Positions 54,145-64,000 of a DNA stretch of 64,000 nt are shown here, piece after piece. The translations under genes and the position numbers were made by a program. The notes beneath the pieces are model-generated. The model was not told where the DNA came from and ran no database searches. It saw only the letters and a program-made list of their open reading frames with translations. The stretch comes from Warburgia ugandensis (taxonomy: Eukaryota; Streptophyta; Magnoliopsida; Canellales; Canellaceae), in contig CP141128.1 of assembly GCA_035236585.1 (NCBI GenBank), forward strand, positions 29,417,618 to 29,481,617. The letters are read 5' to 3'. Each line of letters begins with the position of its first letter. Position 1 is the stretch's first letter.

Positions 54145-57100
54145 TGAATCTTTAACACATTCTTGTACATCCACCTACATCATGGTCTTGATTCATACAT
54201 CTGTCAAACCATACATATAAAGTTATTCCTTTATACAAGTATTCTTTCTACATGTATTTGGGTTATCTTATGAGGGATGCCCTAATTTTTCTTGAATCAT
54301 ATATGATCAAGGTTTCAAACCTTCTAAGTTCACAATCTACACTATAAGTAAAATCATAGAACAATACTATACTCTACATTATATTTCTTATCTTTTTTGT
54401 TTGTGAGCTCTTAGATCTTGTTTGATCTTCCTTAACCTATTTATAAATTTTATTATTATTAAGGTTAGATAATTTGCTAACCTTTTATGCTCTTATTATT
54501 ATTTCTCAACCAGTTACTATTTTATTGGATTGAGGATAATTTATTCATCTCTAAATCTAGACATCTCCTCTTATTTCCAGTTGGCCAAGGTTTATCAAAT
54601 ACTTGTCATTCCCAACATGGTTAATTCAATCCTCATGTCAGGAAGTGCTTAGATGTCATAAACATCAACAGAAGGTTGAGGAACAGTAAGGCTTATTAGA
54701 AACTCCCTTAACCATGATGAATAATATGAAATGGGATAGCCTTAGCTCATCCTTCAATAAGGTCCTATGAGCTCATAACCATAAGTTTATTTCTACTTGA
54801 TTTTAATTAATTCCATGAACATTACTATGTCATTCATGGAGGTGTATTATGCTCCTAAGTTGGGCCAAGGAAATAGAAAATCCACCCCTTATATTGTCCT
54901 ACTAACTATAGCCCTTACTATGATTATACTTCATGATTTATATGTATTTAGTGAAGTCCATCTATATGTCATCAATTACCTCTTTTAAGGTATTTTCCAT
55001 AATTCTACTATTAAAAGAAATTACTCCAATGATTCTAGGAAATTTAAAGACAATCACTCTAAAATTGAAGGTACTGATCTAAATTTAAATTTCCTATTAT
55101 AAAAAATTAAATAATAATATTACAACATCCTATTCTAGGAAATTAAAGATAATTACACTAAAATTGGAAAATAGACTTGGATCATAATTAAATCAAATTT
55201 ACTATAAAAGACAATTAATTAAGAATGTGATCAAGTTGTCCTTATGATCCAACCATCCGATTTGTCCATCTTTTAGATCTGGGGTTGATATTGTATTAAG
55301 AATGCAACTCTTGATCCTTTATGTTTCTCTTTGATCCAACATCATAATAACATGATCCTAACCTTAGATTATTTAATTTATAGCTCCAATTGCCCTGATC
55401 ATTCTTGATGCACCCGATCAAGGAGATCCATTGAGATTTTCCATGATCATTTTCTCATTTAAGGGCCTACACCTTGATTTATTTCATATCAATCCAATCC
55501 AACCATCCCCATGCTATTTTATCATCATTAGATCTGTAGTTTATCTAGATTTTCAATTCTGATCACCCTGGATCTACTTGATCAAGGGTGTAAGTAAGAG
55601 TATTTTTTATTAACATAAAGTTTTGATGCTTAAATCTTATTTTTATGGGTTCAATATGTTCCCCACATCAAGATCTATTCATATAATCTTCGTGATAAAA
55701 AGGCAGACTTAAAATGAGTGAGGAATCATTTTTACGTTTTCAATTGTTTTCAATGGTTGATCTTAATCTATAATGTTTTGATCAATTACTTGATCTAGAG
55801 CCTTGGAAATCTTACTATGATCATTGATTTTAAGGTTTTGACATGTCTTGGATCCATTCATCTAATCAGATTTCCATTTTAACTTCAATTTGATCATGAT
55901 CCACTACTATTGGAACTAACTTTAAAATTTATTTCATATAAATCAAATTCAAAACCTGAATATCATTTTTTCATTTTATTCTACACAATACAAAGCACCT
56001 ATAGCTTCTTTCTAATCTAAAATCTGAGTTAAATTGAGCTCTTAATTGAAGAAACAAGATTTTAGTACATAAATAAACGGTTTAGATCATGTATAAGGAA
56101 CGTGACAAAACAGAGGGTGGCTCGCGTCACGTTACCACTGTTTACCGATGAACTGGGAGCGGTGACTAGTGATAGGAGAGACAGTTTGGTGAGGAGAAGT
56201 TCACCGCAGAGGGAGAAATAACGCCAGAGAAAAAGAAGAAAGCTGGAAACACCCTAGCTTCTAGAATCATATACATTTGATAATTTCTCAACTGACATTG
56301 CCGGAGAAGGAGGGGAACCATGGGGGTTTTATAGATCTCCATGTACTGAAGATCTTTAACGATTCAGGGTCACCATTAATTTACTGGATTGGCCAAAAAT
56401 AGATGAAGAAATTGCCGAAGACAGTGATTCACTAGTGCTTGAATTTTGTTTTGAAATTACTAAAGATCCAAATAGTGGATCATCACGGGACTTTAGGGCT
56501 TTTGTAGATCACCTCATCCTAAATCAATCCAAAGGTGGAGATCTAATTCTAACAGGTGGATTTGGATGGCTAATTCAAATAAGGTTTCCCTGGTAGAAAC
56601 CCTGGTTTAGTGGGGACAACGCATCAATTGACGCGCCCAACATCTCCAATGAGCCTATAGTGCTGGGTGCATTTGAAGACGCATGTACAGAGAAAAAAAC
56701 AAGAGGAGAAAGAAGAGAGAATTAGAGAACATGGTGGGGGAGTTTTGAGCTGGGATTTTGGATCATTGTAAAGGATCTTGTGAAGAACATTAGGAAAGTT
56801 TTTGGAAAATTTTATGGGCTATTGATAGGGATTTTTGAATTTTCCATAATTACATGTCATAATTATGTTTCGTTTCTTTTTATTATTGAATTATCATTGG
56901 ATCCCCACTGCCACCTCCTTCTCCACTAGCAAATGGTAGTGGTTTGATGCATGATGGTGGTCTTCTAAACTTTATTCTTATGAACTCTAAATTGAGTGTA
57001 CTTAGTGTTGTGTCAATCAATTTTCCAAGTATATTCCAAATTTTTATATCTTAGGTCTAGGTTATGATTAAAATCCATTTTACCCTTTTATTTATAAAAT

Positions 57101-57320
57101 TGGAGAAAATTAGAGAATTTTCATTTTAACTCAGAATTGAACGTACTTAGTGTCATTTCGATCGGTTTTTCTAGTATATTCATAATTTCTAAGTTTGAAA
57201 TCATGTTTTAATCTCTATAAAAAGAGAATTTCCAATAACCTAATATTCTAGCCTAGAATTTTTGAAAATTTTATCTAAATTGATTTTCTCAATCAATTTA
57301 TAAAAATTGAGGTTATTACA
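53631..57320 (-). repeat. LTR-C, truncated 5' LTR
   Basis: 3.69 kb, colinear with 41,634-45,625 of the 3' LTR. It lacks about 835 bp at the primer-binding-site side, including the stem-loop. The promoter part is also damaged: the TATA box is changed (TATTGATA on the plus strand at about 56,820), and a deletion near 56,965 removes the TCP-like site. It ends GAGGTTATTACA at 57,320. Confidence 0.85.
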
Positions 57321-59121
57321 ATAGGGGTGAGCCATGAGACACTGGGTAGGCAGTTGTGAGGCAAGAGGCCTTAAGAGTTAGTCCCACATCGCTAAGGGGA
57401 AAGTGATTGGGCTGGTCATAAGGGTTTATGAAACTCTACCTGTCAAGATGCATTTTCCCTGGGAACTTGGTTTCCAGGGGGAACAAAGTCGTGATTGCTG
57501 CCTGTGTATGGGCACCGTCAGTGGAAAGCCAACAATATCTTGACAGTTGGACCCTTGGGGTATTATACTATAGAAGTTAGTCTACCTAATGTAAGGGTTA
57601 GATAGAGAGAAAGACGATATAGAAGTTAGGCACTATACTTACCTATGCTGCTCAGGTTTGGATGTGTGAAGATGTGGGAGAGATGACGTGAGTGATCTCC
57701 CTCCCTCTGTTCCTCCTGTGTATAGCTCTAATTTCTGAGGAAGGTTAAGAGATGTTTCTCCTCTTCACCTCACCTCTATTTATAGGTTTTTTTGGGGAGA
57801 GGCCCTAAGAGGTGGAGGGTTGAGAATATGGGAGAAGGGAAGGAAAGTATGTCTGAGATTAAATGGATGAATGGAAATTGCCGAGAGGAGGGGGGGGAGA
57901 GGGGCAGGTATAATGCAATGGAAAGGAAGTGTTGGACATGGAAGGGACAGTGAAAGAGATGGAAAGATATGGAGATGATTTAAGTTGAATGAGATAAATA
58001 TGAGTGTGGAAAGAAGGTAAGCTAGGAAGGAAAGGGAAAGAAGGGAAATAGAGAAAATGAAGGATGGGGTGTGGACAATAGAAAGAAATTGGGGATGATG
58101 TGTGGAACTCTATGGGAGTGTGGAGGAAGTTCAGAAAGTCTGAAACAAAGGTGGAGCATTAGATAGAAATGAATGGTGAAGATCTTTCCTCCTTAGGGTT
58201 TTCCTTTGAATTCACAGGAAGTGGATGATGGCTATGGTCTATAGCTTTCCTTTACTTCATTCTTTCCCACTAGATCATGCTTCATCCTAACTTAAATGTC
58301 TGAGATTCTTTGAGGTTTCTATGTCCAAAAGCATCTCTTAAGTAGCTTATTCTCTCTTCATCATTGAATTGACCTGGCCTAGAGTGGATGGCTTGGATTT
58401 TGTTTAGATTTCCTTATCCACTCTAGGTATCCTCCTTTATTCTCTCCCAACCACCATTTTTTCCTCCACCTAATGAGCTTTAAGGAGAAGAGGACGTCTC
58501 CCATTTAGAGTGAGATGTTATGTTTTTTTTTTCCTAAAAATAAGTTGGGCTGCCCACTAAAAGATCTCCACTAATGGGATAAAGTTCTTGTCTTGCTTGT
58601 AGTCTTGTTTCTCATTGGTCTATCCTTGTTTTGAGTAAGCTATCATTGTTTGCTTAGGATATCCATAAAAAAGGATAGATCTTGGCCTTTAAATGATTTA
58701 AAAGTAAGGATGATTATTGACCAATGATTTCTCATAAATAGTCTCTCTCCTCACCTCATTTATTTTTTCCTTATTTCTCTTCTATAAAAATGTGGAATAA
58801 AGGGGAGATACACTACCTTTCATGGGAAATCATGTACTTCTTAGTGTGGTCTCTTATTTTGATCAAGTAGGAGAGCGTGAGTGGAATAAGTCTTCATACA
58901 GGGCCCAGTCTTTGACTTGTTTTGTTTAAGAAAAATCTCTCATTGTATATGTATCCATTGTATGTGAATTGAGCTTCCCTTAGAAGTATCCTGAGGTGGT
59001 GGAATACTTGTACACATGCATAAGAAATGCTACCACCTTCACTTTTGATATGAACAACCTCTTTAGCACCGATAAAGTTCATGTTTCACTTTAGGGTATC
59101 TGATTACATTTACTTTGCTGA
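57321..59121. other. Repeat-derived DNA, no gene found
   Basis: It opens with 'tagtcccacatcgc' (57,379) and 'gggcaccgtcagtggaaagccaacaatatc' (57,510-57,540), wording common in plant repeat ends. A TATA-like CCTATAAATAGAGG on the minus strand at 57,772-57,785 suggests another LTR promoter. It is followed by a purine-rich tract (57,830-58,100). No boundaries or coding frames could be set. Confidence 0.4.
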
Positions 59122-61205
59122 TGTAACACCCCTAACTTTTGTAAGGAGATTGAATAAATAATGAAATTCAAAATTTCAAAGAAAACCATGTTGGAATATT
59201 AGGGTTATTAAAAATACACATCTTATAGAATTTGAATCAAGACATAAGACATGTATAATTGAAAACATACTCAATGAACCCTTTAGAATGAATGTAAGCA
59301 CAACAAATTCTGAGTTTAGATGAAAAATCTTTATTTTTCTCTATTTTTAAAAATAAAAATGGTAAAGTGGTAATTTTAGTAACAAAGGAGACCTAAGATA
59401 TCAAAATTTGGAATGTACTCAGAAATATGAATCTAACGCCACTAAGTACGCTCAATTCCGAGTCCGAGAGAATAAAATGGATTTTTCTCCATAAAAGGGC
59501 AAAATGGTCTTTTACACCTCCATAGGGCCCACAAAGGGATCCAACGGCTAGAAAACAAGTTATCACGAGTCAAACCACTACCAGCTGCCACTAGAGAATG
59601 AGGTGGTAGTGGGAATCCAAACACAATTTAATAATCAAAAGAAATCAAACATGATAATTACATGTAGTCATGGAAAATTCCAAAAGCCCCTATAAATAGC
59701 TCATAAAATTCCCAAAAATTCTACTAATGTTCTTCACGAGGTCCCCTAGAATGTTCCAAAATCCTAGCTCCAAAAGCCTCCCCAATATACTCCAATTCCT
59801 CTTTCGTATTCTTTGTGGGCGTGTCCCTAGATGCAGCCTAGCAGATAACCCCAAGTCTGCATTGGGCATGTCTAGGGACGTGTCATCCCCAATGAGCTAG
59901 GGCTTCTGCCTAGGAAACCTTATTTGAATTAGCCATCACAGTTGAGCTGTTAAGTTTCAATCTCCACCATTGGATCTAGTTGGACAGGGGTGATCTACTA
60001 CAGCCCTTTGGTTCCATGATGATCCACCACATGGATTAGCGGAAAATCCCAAATGAAGAACCACTTCGGTACTGGTTACTGTCTCCCAGGGGTTTCTAAG
60101 CTATTCTGACCAATCTGCCCGTTAAACATTGATCTTACACCATTGAATGTCTTCAGTACATGGTGATCTTCAAAAGCCCCATAGTCTCCCACCTTCTCCA
60201 GCAATGCAACGGCTAATATCACTACTATATGTGTTTGCCAATGTCTAGGGTTTTCGTATCTTCTTTCTAGTGAAATCTCTCTCTCCGGTGAAGCTTTCTT
60301 CACTAGACCTGACTAGGTAAGTCACTCTTCACTCCTCTTTCAATTCTGGTAGTTTCTTGGTGTTTTTTAACCACCTGGAGATCTCCCCGGCCATTGATCT
60401 ATCAAGACAAATGGATTTGGCATGAAGGGTTGAGATCCCATCCATCCATAGCTCAGATGCAACTTCTGAGCCATTGGATGGATTCCTGGGGACTAAAAAC
60501 CCCAGGAGATGAAATCAGAGCCTTTTGATGACAAGGACGGAGGAGATTCGATGGTGGGTGATCTGATGGACCATCTTGCCTATAGCCAGTCACCTCCACC
60601 TGACTACCTGGAATAGGCAGTAACGGGCCTGGGCTGTTGGTCATGCTCGTACCCATAAGCCCAGATTTGATCTGAGCCGTCTAGTTTTAAACTGAGATCT
60701 TATATCTTCAATAGAGAGCTCAATATAGCTTTGATTTTAGATCTGAAAGCTACTGTAGATTCCTTATCACTTGTTTAAGGTACTAAACTCACGAAATGGA
60801 TGTTTTAAATTTGATTTATTGGTTATAATAACAAAAATTCATATTAATAGTATTGGATCGTGATCAATATGATCTCAAAATTAAGATTTGAACTGATGGA
60901 TGGATTCAAGAGGTCTCAAAACCTTATGGACCATGATCACAATAAGATTTCTTCGCTTCTAGATCAAGAAAATTAACAAAAAATAGTAAGATCAAATTTC
61001 AACCCATAAAATAGGCTGAAATCTTAAAATCCCGATTCTAATATCAATTTAACTCCAAATTGAGATTAAAAAGTTGGTTGGATTCCTCTTGATGGGGAGA
61101 ACCTACTGAACCAATAAAATCATAAGTTTAATTCATTAAATGTTCTGAATTTAAGTAGATAAGTATACTAACATCCTTGATCTACAAGAATTGCATTATC
61201 AAGGA
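59122..61205 (+). mobile_element. Inverted LTR-C fragment
   Basis: TGTAACACCCCTAAC at 59,122 is the sense start of an LTR-C copy, oriented opposite to the others. Shared landmarks: 'gttggaatattagggttatt' (59,190), GGGCCCAC (59,525-59,532), TATAAATA (59,691-59,698) and 'catccatccatagctcagatgcaacttctgagcc' (60,440). The similarity ends near 61,205, where a LINE fragment begins. About 2.1 kb of the 4.8-kb LTR remains, and it is more diverged than the copies at 40,798-57,320. Confidence 0.8.
59691..59698 (+). promoter_or_regulatory. TATA box of inverted LTR-C fragment
   Basis: TATAAATA in context CCCCTATAAATAGC, with GGGCCCAC 159 bp upstream at 59,525-59,532. The spacing equals that in the other LTR-C copies. 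Confidence 0.6.
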
Positions 61206-61216
61206 TCAAAGTTACG

Positions 61217-61511
61217 AGCCACACTATGGAACTTTTTGAAAGAGTGATTGAGAAGAGGCCATAGCATGAGATAAGTGTATCAGAGAACTAGTTTGGTGTC
61301 ATGCCTAGGAGGTCTACCCTGGAAGCTATTTTCCTAATTAGACAATTGATAGAGCACTATAGGGAGAGGAGGAAGGACCTCCACATGGTCTTTATTGACT
61401 TAGAAAAAGCTTATGCTAGGGTCCCCAGAGGTTTCACAAGGATTTATAAACATATTTAAAGATATGCATGAGAGAGTGGTAATAAATGTTAGGACCACTA
61501 ACGGAGAGACC
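61217..61511 (+). pseudogene. LINE reverse transcriptase fragment
   Basis: The plus strand reads SHTMELFERVIEKR, FGVMPRRSTLEAIFLIRQLI, EHYRERRKDLHMV and FIDLEKAYARVPR (61,391-61,426), typical of plant non-LTR reverse transcriptase. The usual FIDLEKAYDRVP has Ala for Asp here. Two in-frame stops precede it. After a jump, FKDMHERVVINVRTTNGET (61,455-61,511) resumes further along the domain, so an internal stretch is deleted. It abuts the inverted LTR-C fragment. Confidence 0.8.
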
Positions 61512-64000
61512 TAGTATAGCTTTGAAATTACTCACAAGCACATGAATTAAAGTAGTAAATGCATGAAAGAGAGGTTGATCCCATGAGAAATCTTATAGAT
61601 TTAGATATTGATTGGATCTTATTTAAAGGAAACTTTCTAAAACTAATGGTATTCAATGAAATTAGAAACTTTCTTAATTAAACACATTCAATAAAAGAAA
61701 CCAATGCAAAATTAGAATGAACAAATCTAGGAAACTTGCTAAAAATGAATCTTTCCTAAATTAACACTTTCCTAAAACTAAAATTAGAAACTTACTAAAA
61801 ATAAAAATTTCTAAAACTAAATTAAAAACTTTATAAACTAAACTAAGATTCAAACAACTAACTAACTAATGCTAAACTAAGACTAAACAATCAAATAAGA
61901 AAAACCTAAAGATAATTTACCCAAGCACCATGCACCTAAACTTTGGAGTTGTGTGCATGGTTCATTGGGTAATTTGATGGCCAAAATACATTAAGTAAAT
62001 TCTTGTTAACATGAAATATAATTATGACAATGACTAAACAACCTAAAAACCTAAATGGGTTCCTATGGAATCAAGAAAATAAGGTGTATGGAGCACTGAA
62101 AACTATGCATGAACATTCAATGGAAAATTTTCAAAAATTATAGTGCGCATGAAATTCAAATCAAATAAGGCATGGATTTAAACTTACCAAGAACTTTCCA
62201 TGGAAGATAACACTCAAGAATTCAAGTACTTTACTATTGGAATCAAGTGGCAATAATGATCTTCAAATATTTCTATTGATTGACTTGATCATTCATCAAA
62301 TTGGATGCACATTTACATAGATGGAAAACCTAAGAATGCACACTTTTATTATTCTTAGAACTTGATACAAATAAATGATAATATACACTCCAATGATAAA
62401 AAAAACTTAGATATCATACAAGTGAAATCCACAAGAAAAATCAAGAGAATAAGGGCGTGAAAGGTGGGAATGAACAAGCAAAATGACTCCCAAAACCAGC
62501 TCTAAATCTAAATAAAAACCAAGGAAAAGAAGAAAAGGAACAAGAAGACTCAAGCTACTTTTTCTCTTGGCTATCACTACTAAAGAAGAAGTAACTTTGA
62601 TATTGAAAACCTAAAGAGATGGAGGCAAAGATCAAAGGAAAAATAGCTAGCTCTATGTATAGATGTGGAGAAATAAAAGAATGAAAAAGTAAAATATGAA
62701 AGCAAGAAACTAACCTAGTGTTGAAGTGCAAAAGAAAAGGAAAGACTTGAAGAATTCAAGGAAAAGTATCCAAAAGGAGGCTAAAGTCCAAAGCTTCGAA
62801 GATCCCCAATGTAATGTACCTCTTTCAAGGAGTTTAGAACAAACTACTTTACTTGAAAATTGCATGGAACTCATGGGGTTTTATAGAGTTTTTGATTTCC
62901 AATTTGATGTGATCCTATTCTAGGAAGAAAAGACATAATAAGAACTAGGACATCTAGGTAGGAAAGTTATGTGGAGATTGGAGATAAGATTACAAAGTGA
63001 AGTGAGATGGAATGGCTGGAATTAGAAAGAGGGGAAAAGACATGGAATGACTTAGAATTAAGTGGGAGGTACCACCCTTTTAGGAGGTGGGCATCTCCCC
63101 CTTTTAAAGTTGATTGTTGTGGTGCCTTAGGTTGGTGTTCCTTCTTATCTTGATGAAGACTGATCCTATAGTCAAGATGTAAGGAATGAGATTCCATGAT
63201 CTTAGGAAGTGGACAACCATCTTAGGAAAGTGTAAAAGTGTTGGAGGCTTTCTTTTGAAAGGGAAAATTTGTAAATCTCCTTAAGGATTTGACATAGAAA
63301 TCATGTGGGGCTTGGGCATGGTTTTAGAAAGATTTTGAATGGTGGATGATATTAGGATAAGATTTGATTTGGAAAGAGATAAAGATGTATTGAATTAGAA
63401 GATGTTAGGTGGCATAAAGATTCCATACAAATGAGGGAGGTGCCACTTGTTTAGGAGGGCATCTCCTCCGTTAAGTGAAAATCATGGAAGCCCTAAGTTG
63501 AGGACGAAAATGGAATAGAAATGGGAAAAAATGAAAATAAAAGATTGGTTTTCTCTCTCGATTGGTTCACCTATTATGCATATCTTACCCTATACAAATC
63601 TCCCTCAAAATCTTCTAATTTTCCCTTGCAAAATCATGTTTTTAGCATGGATAATTGCTGCTTAAAAGTCCTCCAATCATGTGACTCCATGTGGCATGGC
63701 TTGAATGGATCACTTTGATGGATCATTTGGCTTGGTTTGAGTGGCTCACTCCCTTGGCATCAAAACTTGGCTTTCCTTTGTGATGATTTTTAGGACTGCT
63801 GGAACACAATAGAACGTGATTTTCATGGACCTTTGGAGGGCTTTGCCCGAAAACCCTTAGTGAGCTAATAGGGTAACTCAATCTATGATAAAATCTACAA
63901 AGTACAATATCGGCCATTGGATCATCCTTCCACTTCTTACAAAAAAGTAAAAGCCCTAATTAAATCCTAGAAAATTATGATGATTCAAACTTTTGAATTA
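61512..64000. other. AT-rich DNA, no gene found
   Basis: 61,535-61,600 resembles 40,085-40,135. Runs of 'aaactttctaaaactaa...' (61,625-61,880) are low complexity. 63,060-63,110 echoes, inverted, the phrase near 2,870-2,910. 'gggttttatagag' at 62,878-62,890 could be a weak TATA context on the minus strand. Short open frames (62,726-62,923; 62,967-63,197; 63,521-63,917) match nothing I recognise. Confidence 0.4.

Larger units (their letters stand above)
40798..57320 (-). mobile_element. Rearranged LTR-C retrotransposon (Tekay-like)
   Basis: Minus-strand element: 3' LTR 40,798-45,625, polypurine tract 45,626-45,641, two extra tandem copies of a 2,360-bp LTR/internal unit (to 50,466), decayed pol region 50,467-53,615, primer binding site 53,616-53,627 and a truncated 5' LTR 53,631-57,320. 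No clear 5-bp duplication joins the outer flanks (GTATA on the left, ATAGG on the right), so rearrangement may have involved an end. Pol homology to the Tekay-like element at 13,482-17,897 is visible at DNA level, though no open frame remains. Confidence 0.85.

Noticed and set aside
40798..57325. 5-bp target duplication for the LTR-C element
   Set aside because: The left flank is GTATA and the right flank is ATAGG; these do not match, so none is claimed.

Overview
The window is plant nuclear DNA, AT-rich and almost wholly made of nested, decayed transposable elements. I found no intact host gene, tRNA, rRNA or CRISPR array. The plant call rests on the element types (Athila-like, Tekay-like chromovirus and CACTA TNP2/Ptta/Ulp1 modules), on initiator-tRNA-type primer binding sites, and on a retrocopy of plant UDP-xylose synthase. 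The features point to an angiosperm with a large genome; I cannot name a species.

Layout: (1) 1-7,255 is a patchwork. It has a window-truncated LTR end, an Athila-like integrase remnant (minus strand), an unclassified stretch, a fragment of a long LTR family (here called LTR-C), an intronless UDP-glucuronate decarboxylase (UXS) retrocopy, and an Athila-like gag/protease remnant whose open frame runs straight into the UXS copy. (2) 7,262-37,600 is the remnant of one CACTA transposon on the plus strand: the TNP2 C-terminal half, a spacer with subterminal-type motifs and a minisatellite, a Ptta-type transposase gene, a Ulp1-type protease gene, a subterminal repeat array and a terminal CACTA/TAGTG end at 37,600. 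Three LTR elements sit inside it: a full-length Tekay-like Gypsy element (10,664-20,769, minus), a solo LTR-B (27,888-30,818, target duplication CCTAT) and a solo LTR-C (31,445-36,278, target duplication ATGGA). (3) 37,601-40,797 holds a pyrimidine-rich tract and a large imperfect inverted repeat. (4) 40,798-57,320 is a rearranged LTR-C retrotransposon (minus). It has a 4.83-kb 3' LTR, a 2,360-bp unit in three tandem copies, a decayed Tekay-like pol region, a perfect initiator-Met primer binding site and a truncated 5' LTR. (5) 57,321-64,000 holds repeat-derived DNA, an inverted LTR-C fragment and a small LINE reverse-transcriptase fragment.

The most interesting signal is a stem-loop found about 375-425 bp inside the same end of all six LTR copies that keep that end (LTR-A, B and C). 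The apical sequence differs between families, but the TGAG/CTCA closing stem is kept, and a paired substitution preserves pairing in one LTR-C copy. Next come the UXS retrocopy fused to retroelement sequence, the exact 2,360-bp triplication that copies an LTR/polypurine-tract junction, and a 5'-LTR deletion apparently mediated by a short match to the primer binding site. All coordinates and similarities were read by eye; sequence divergence was not computed.
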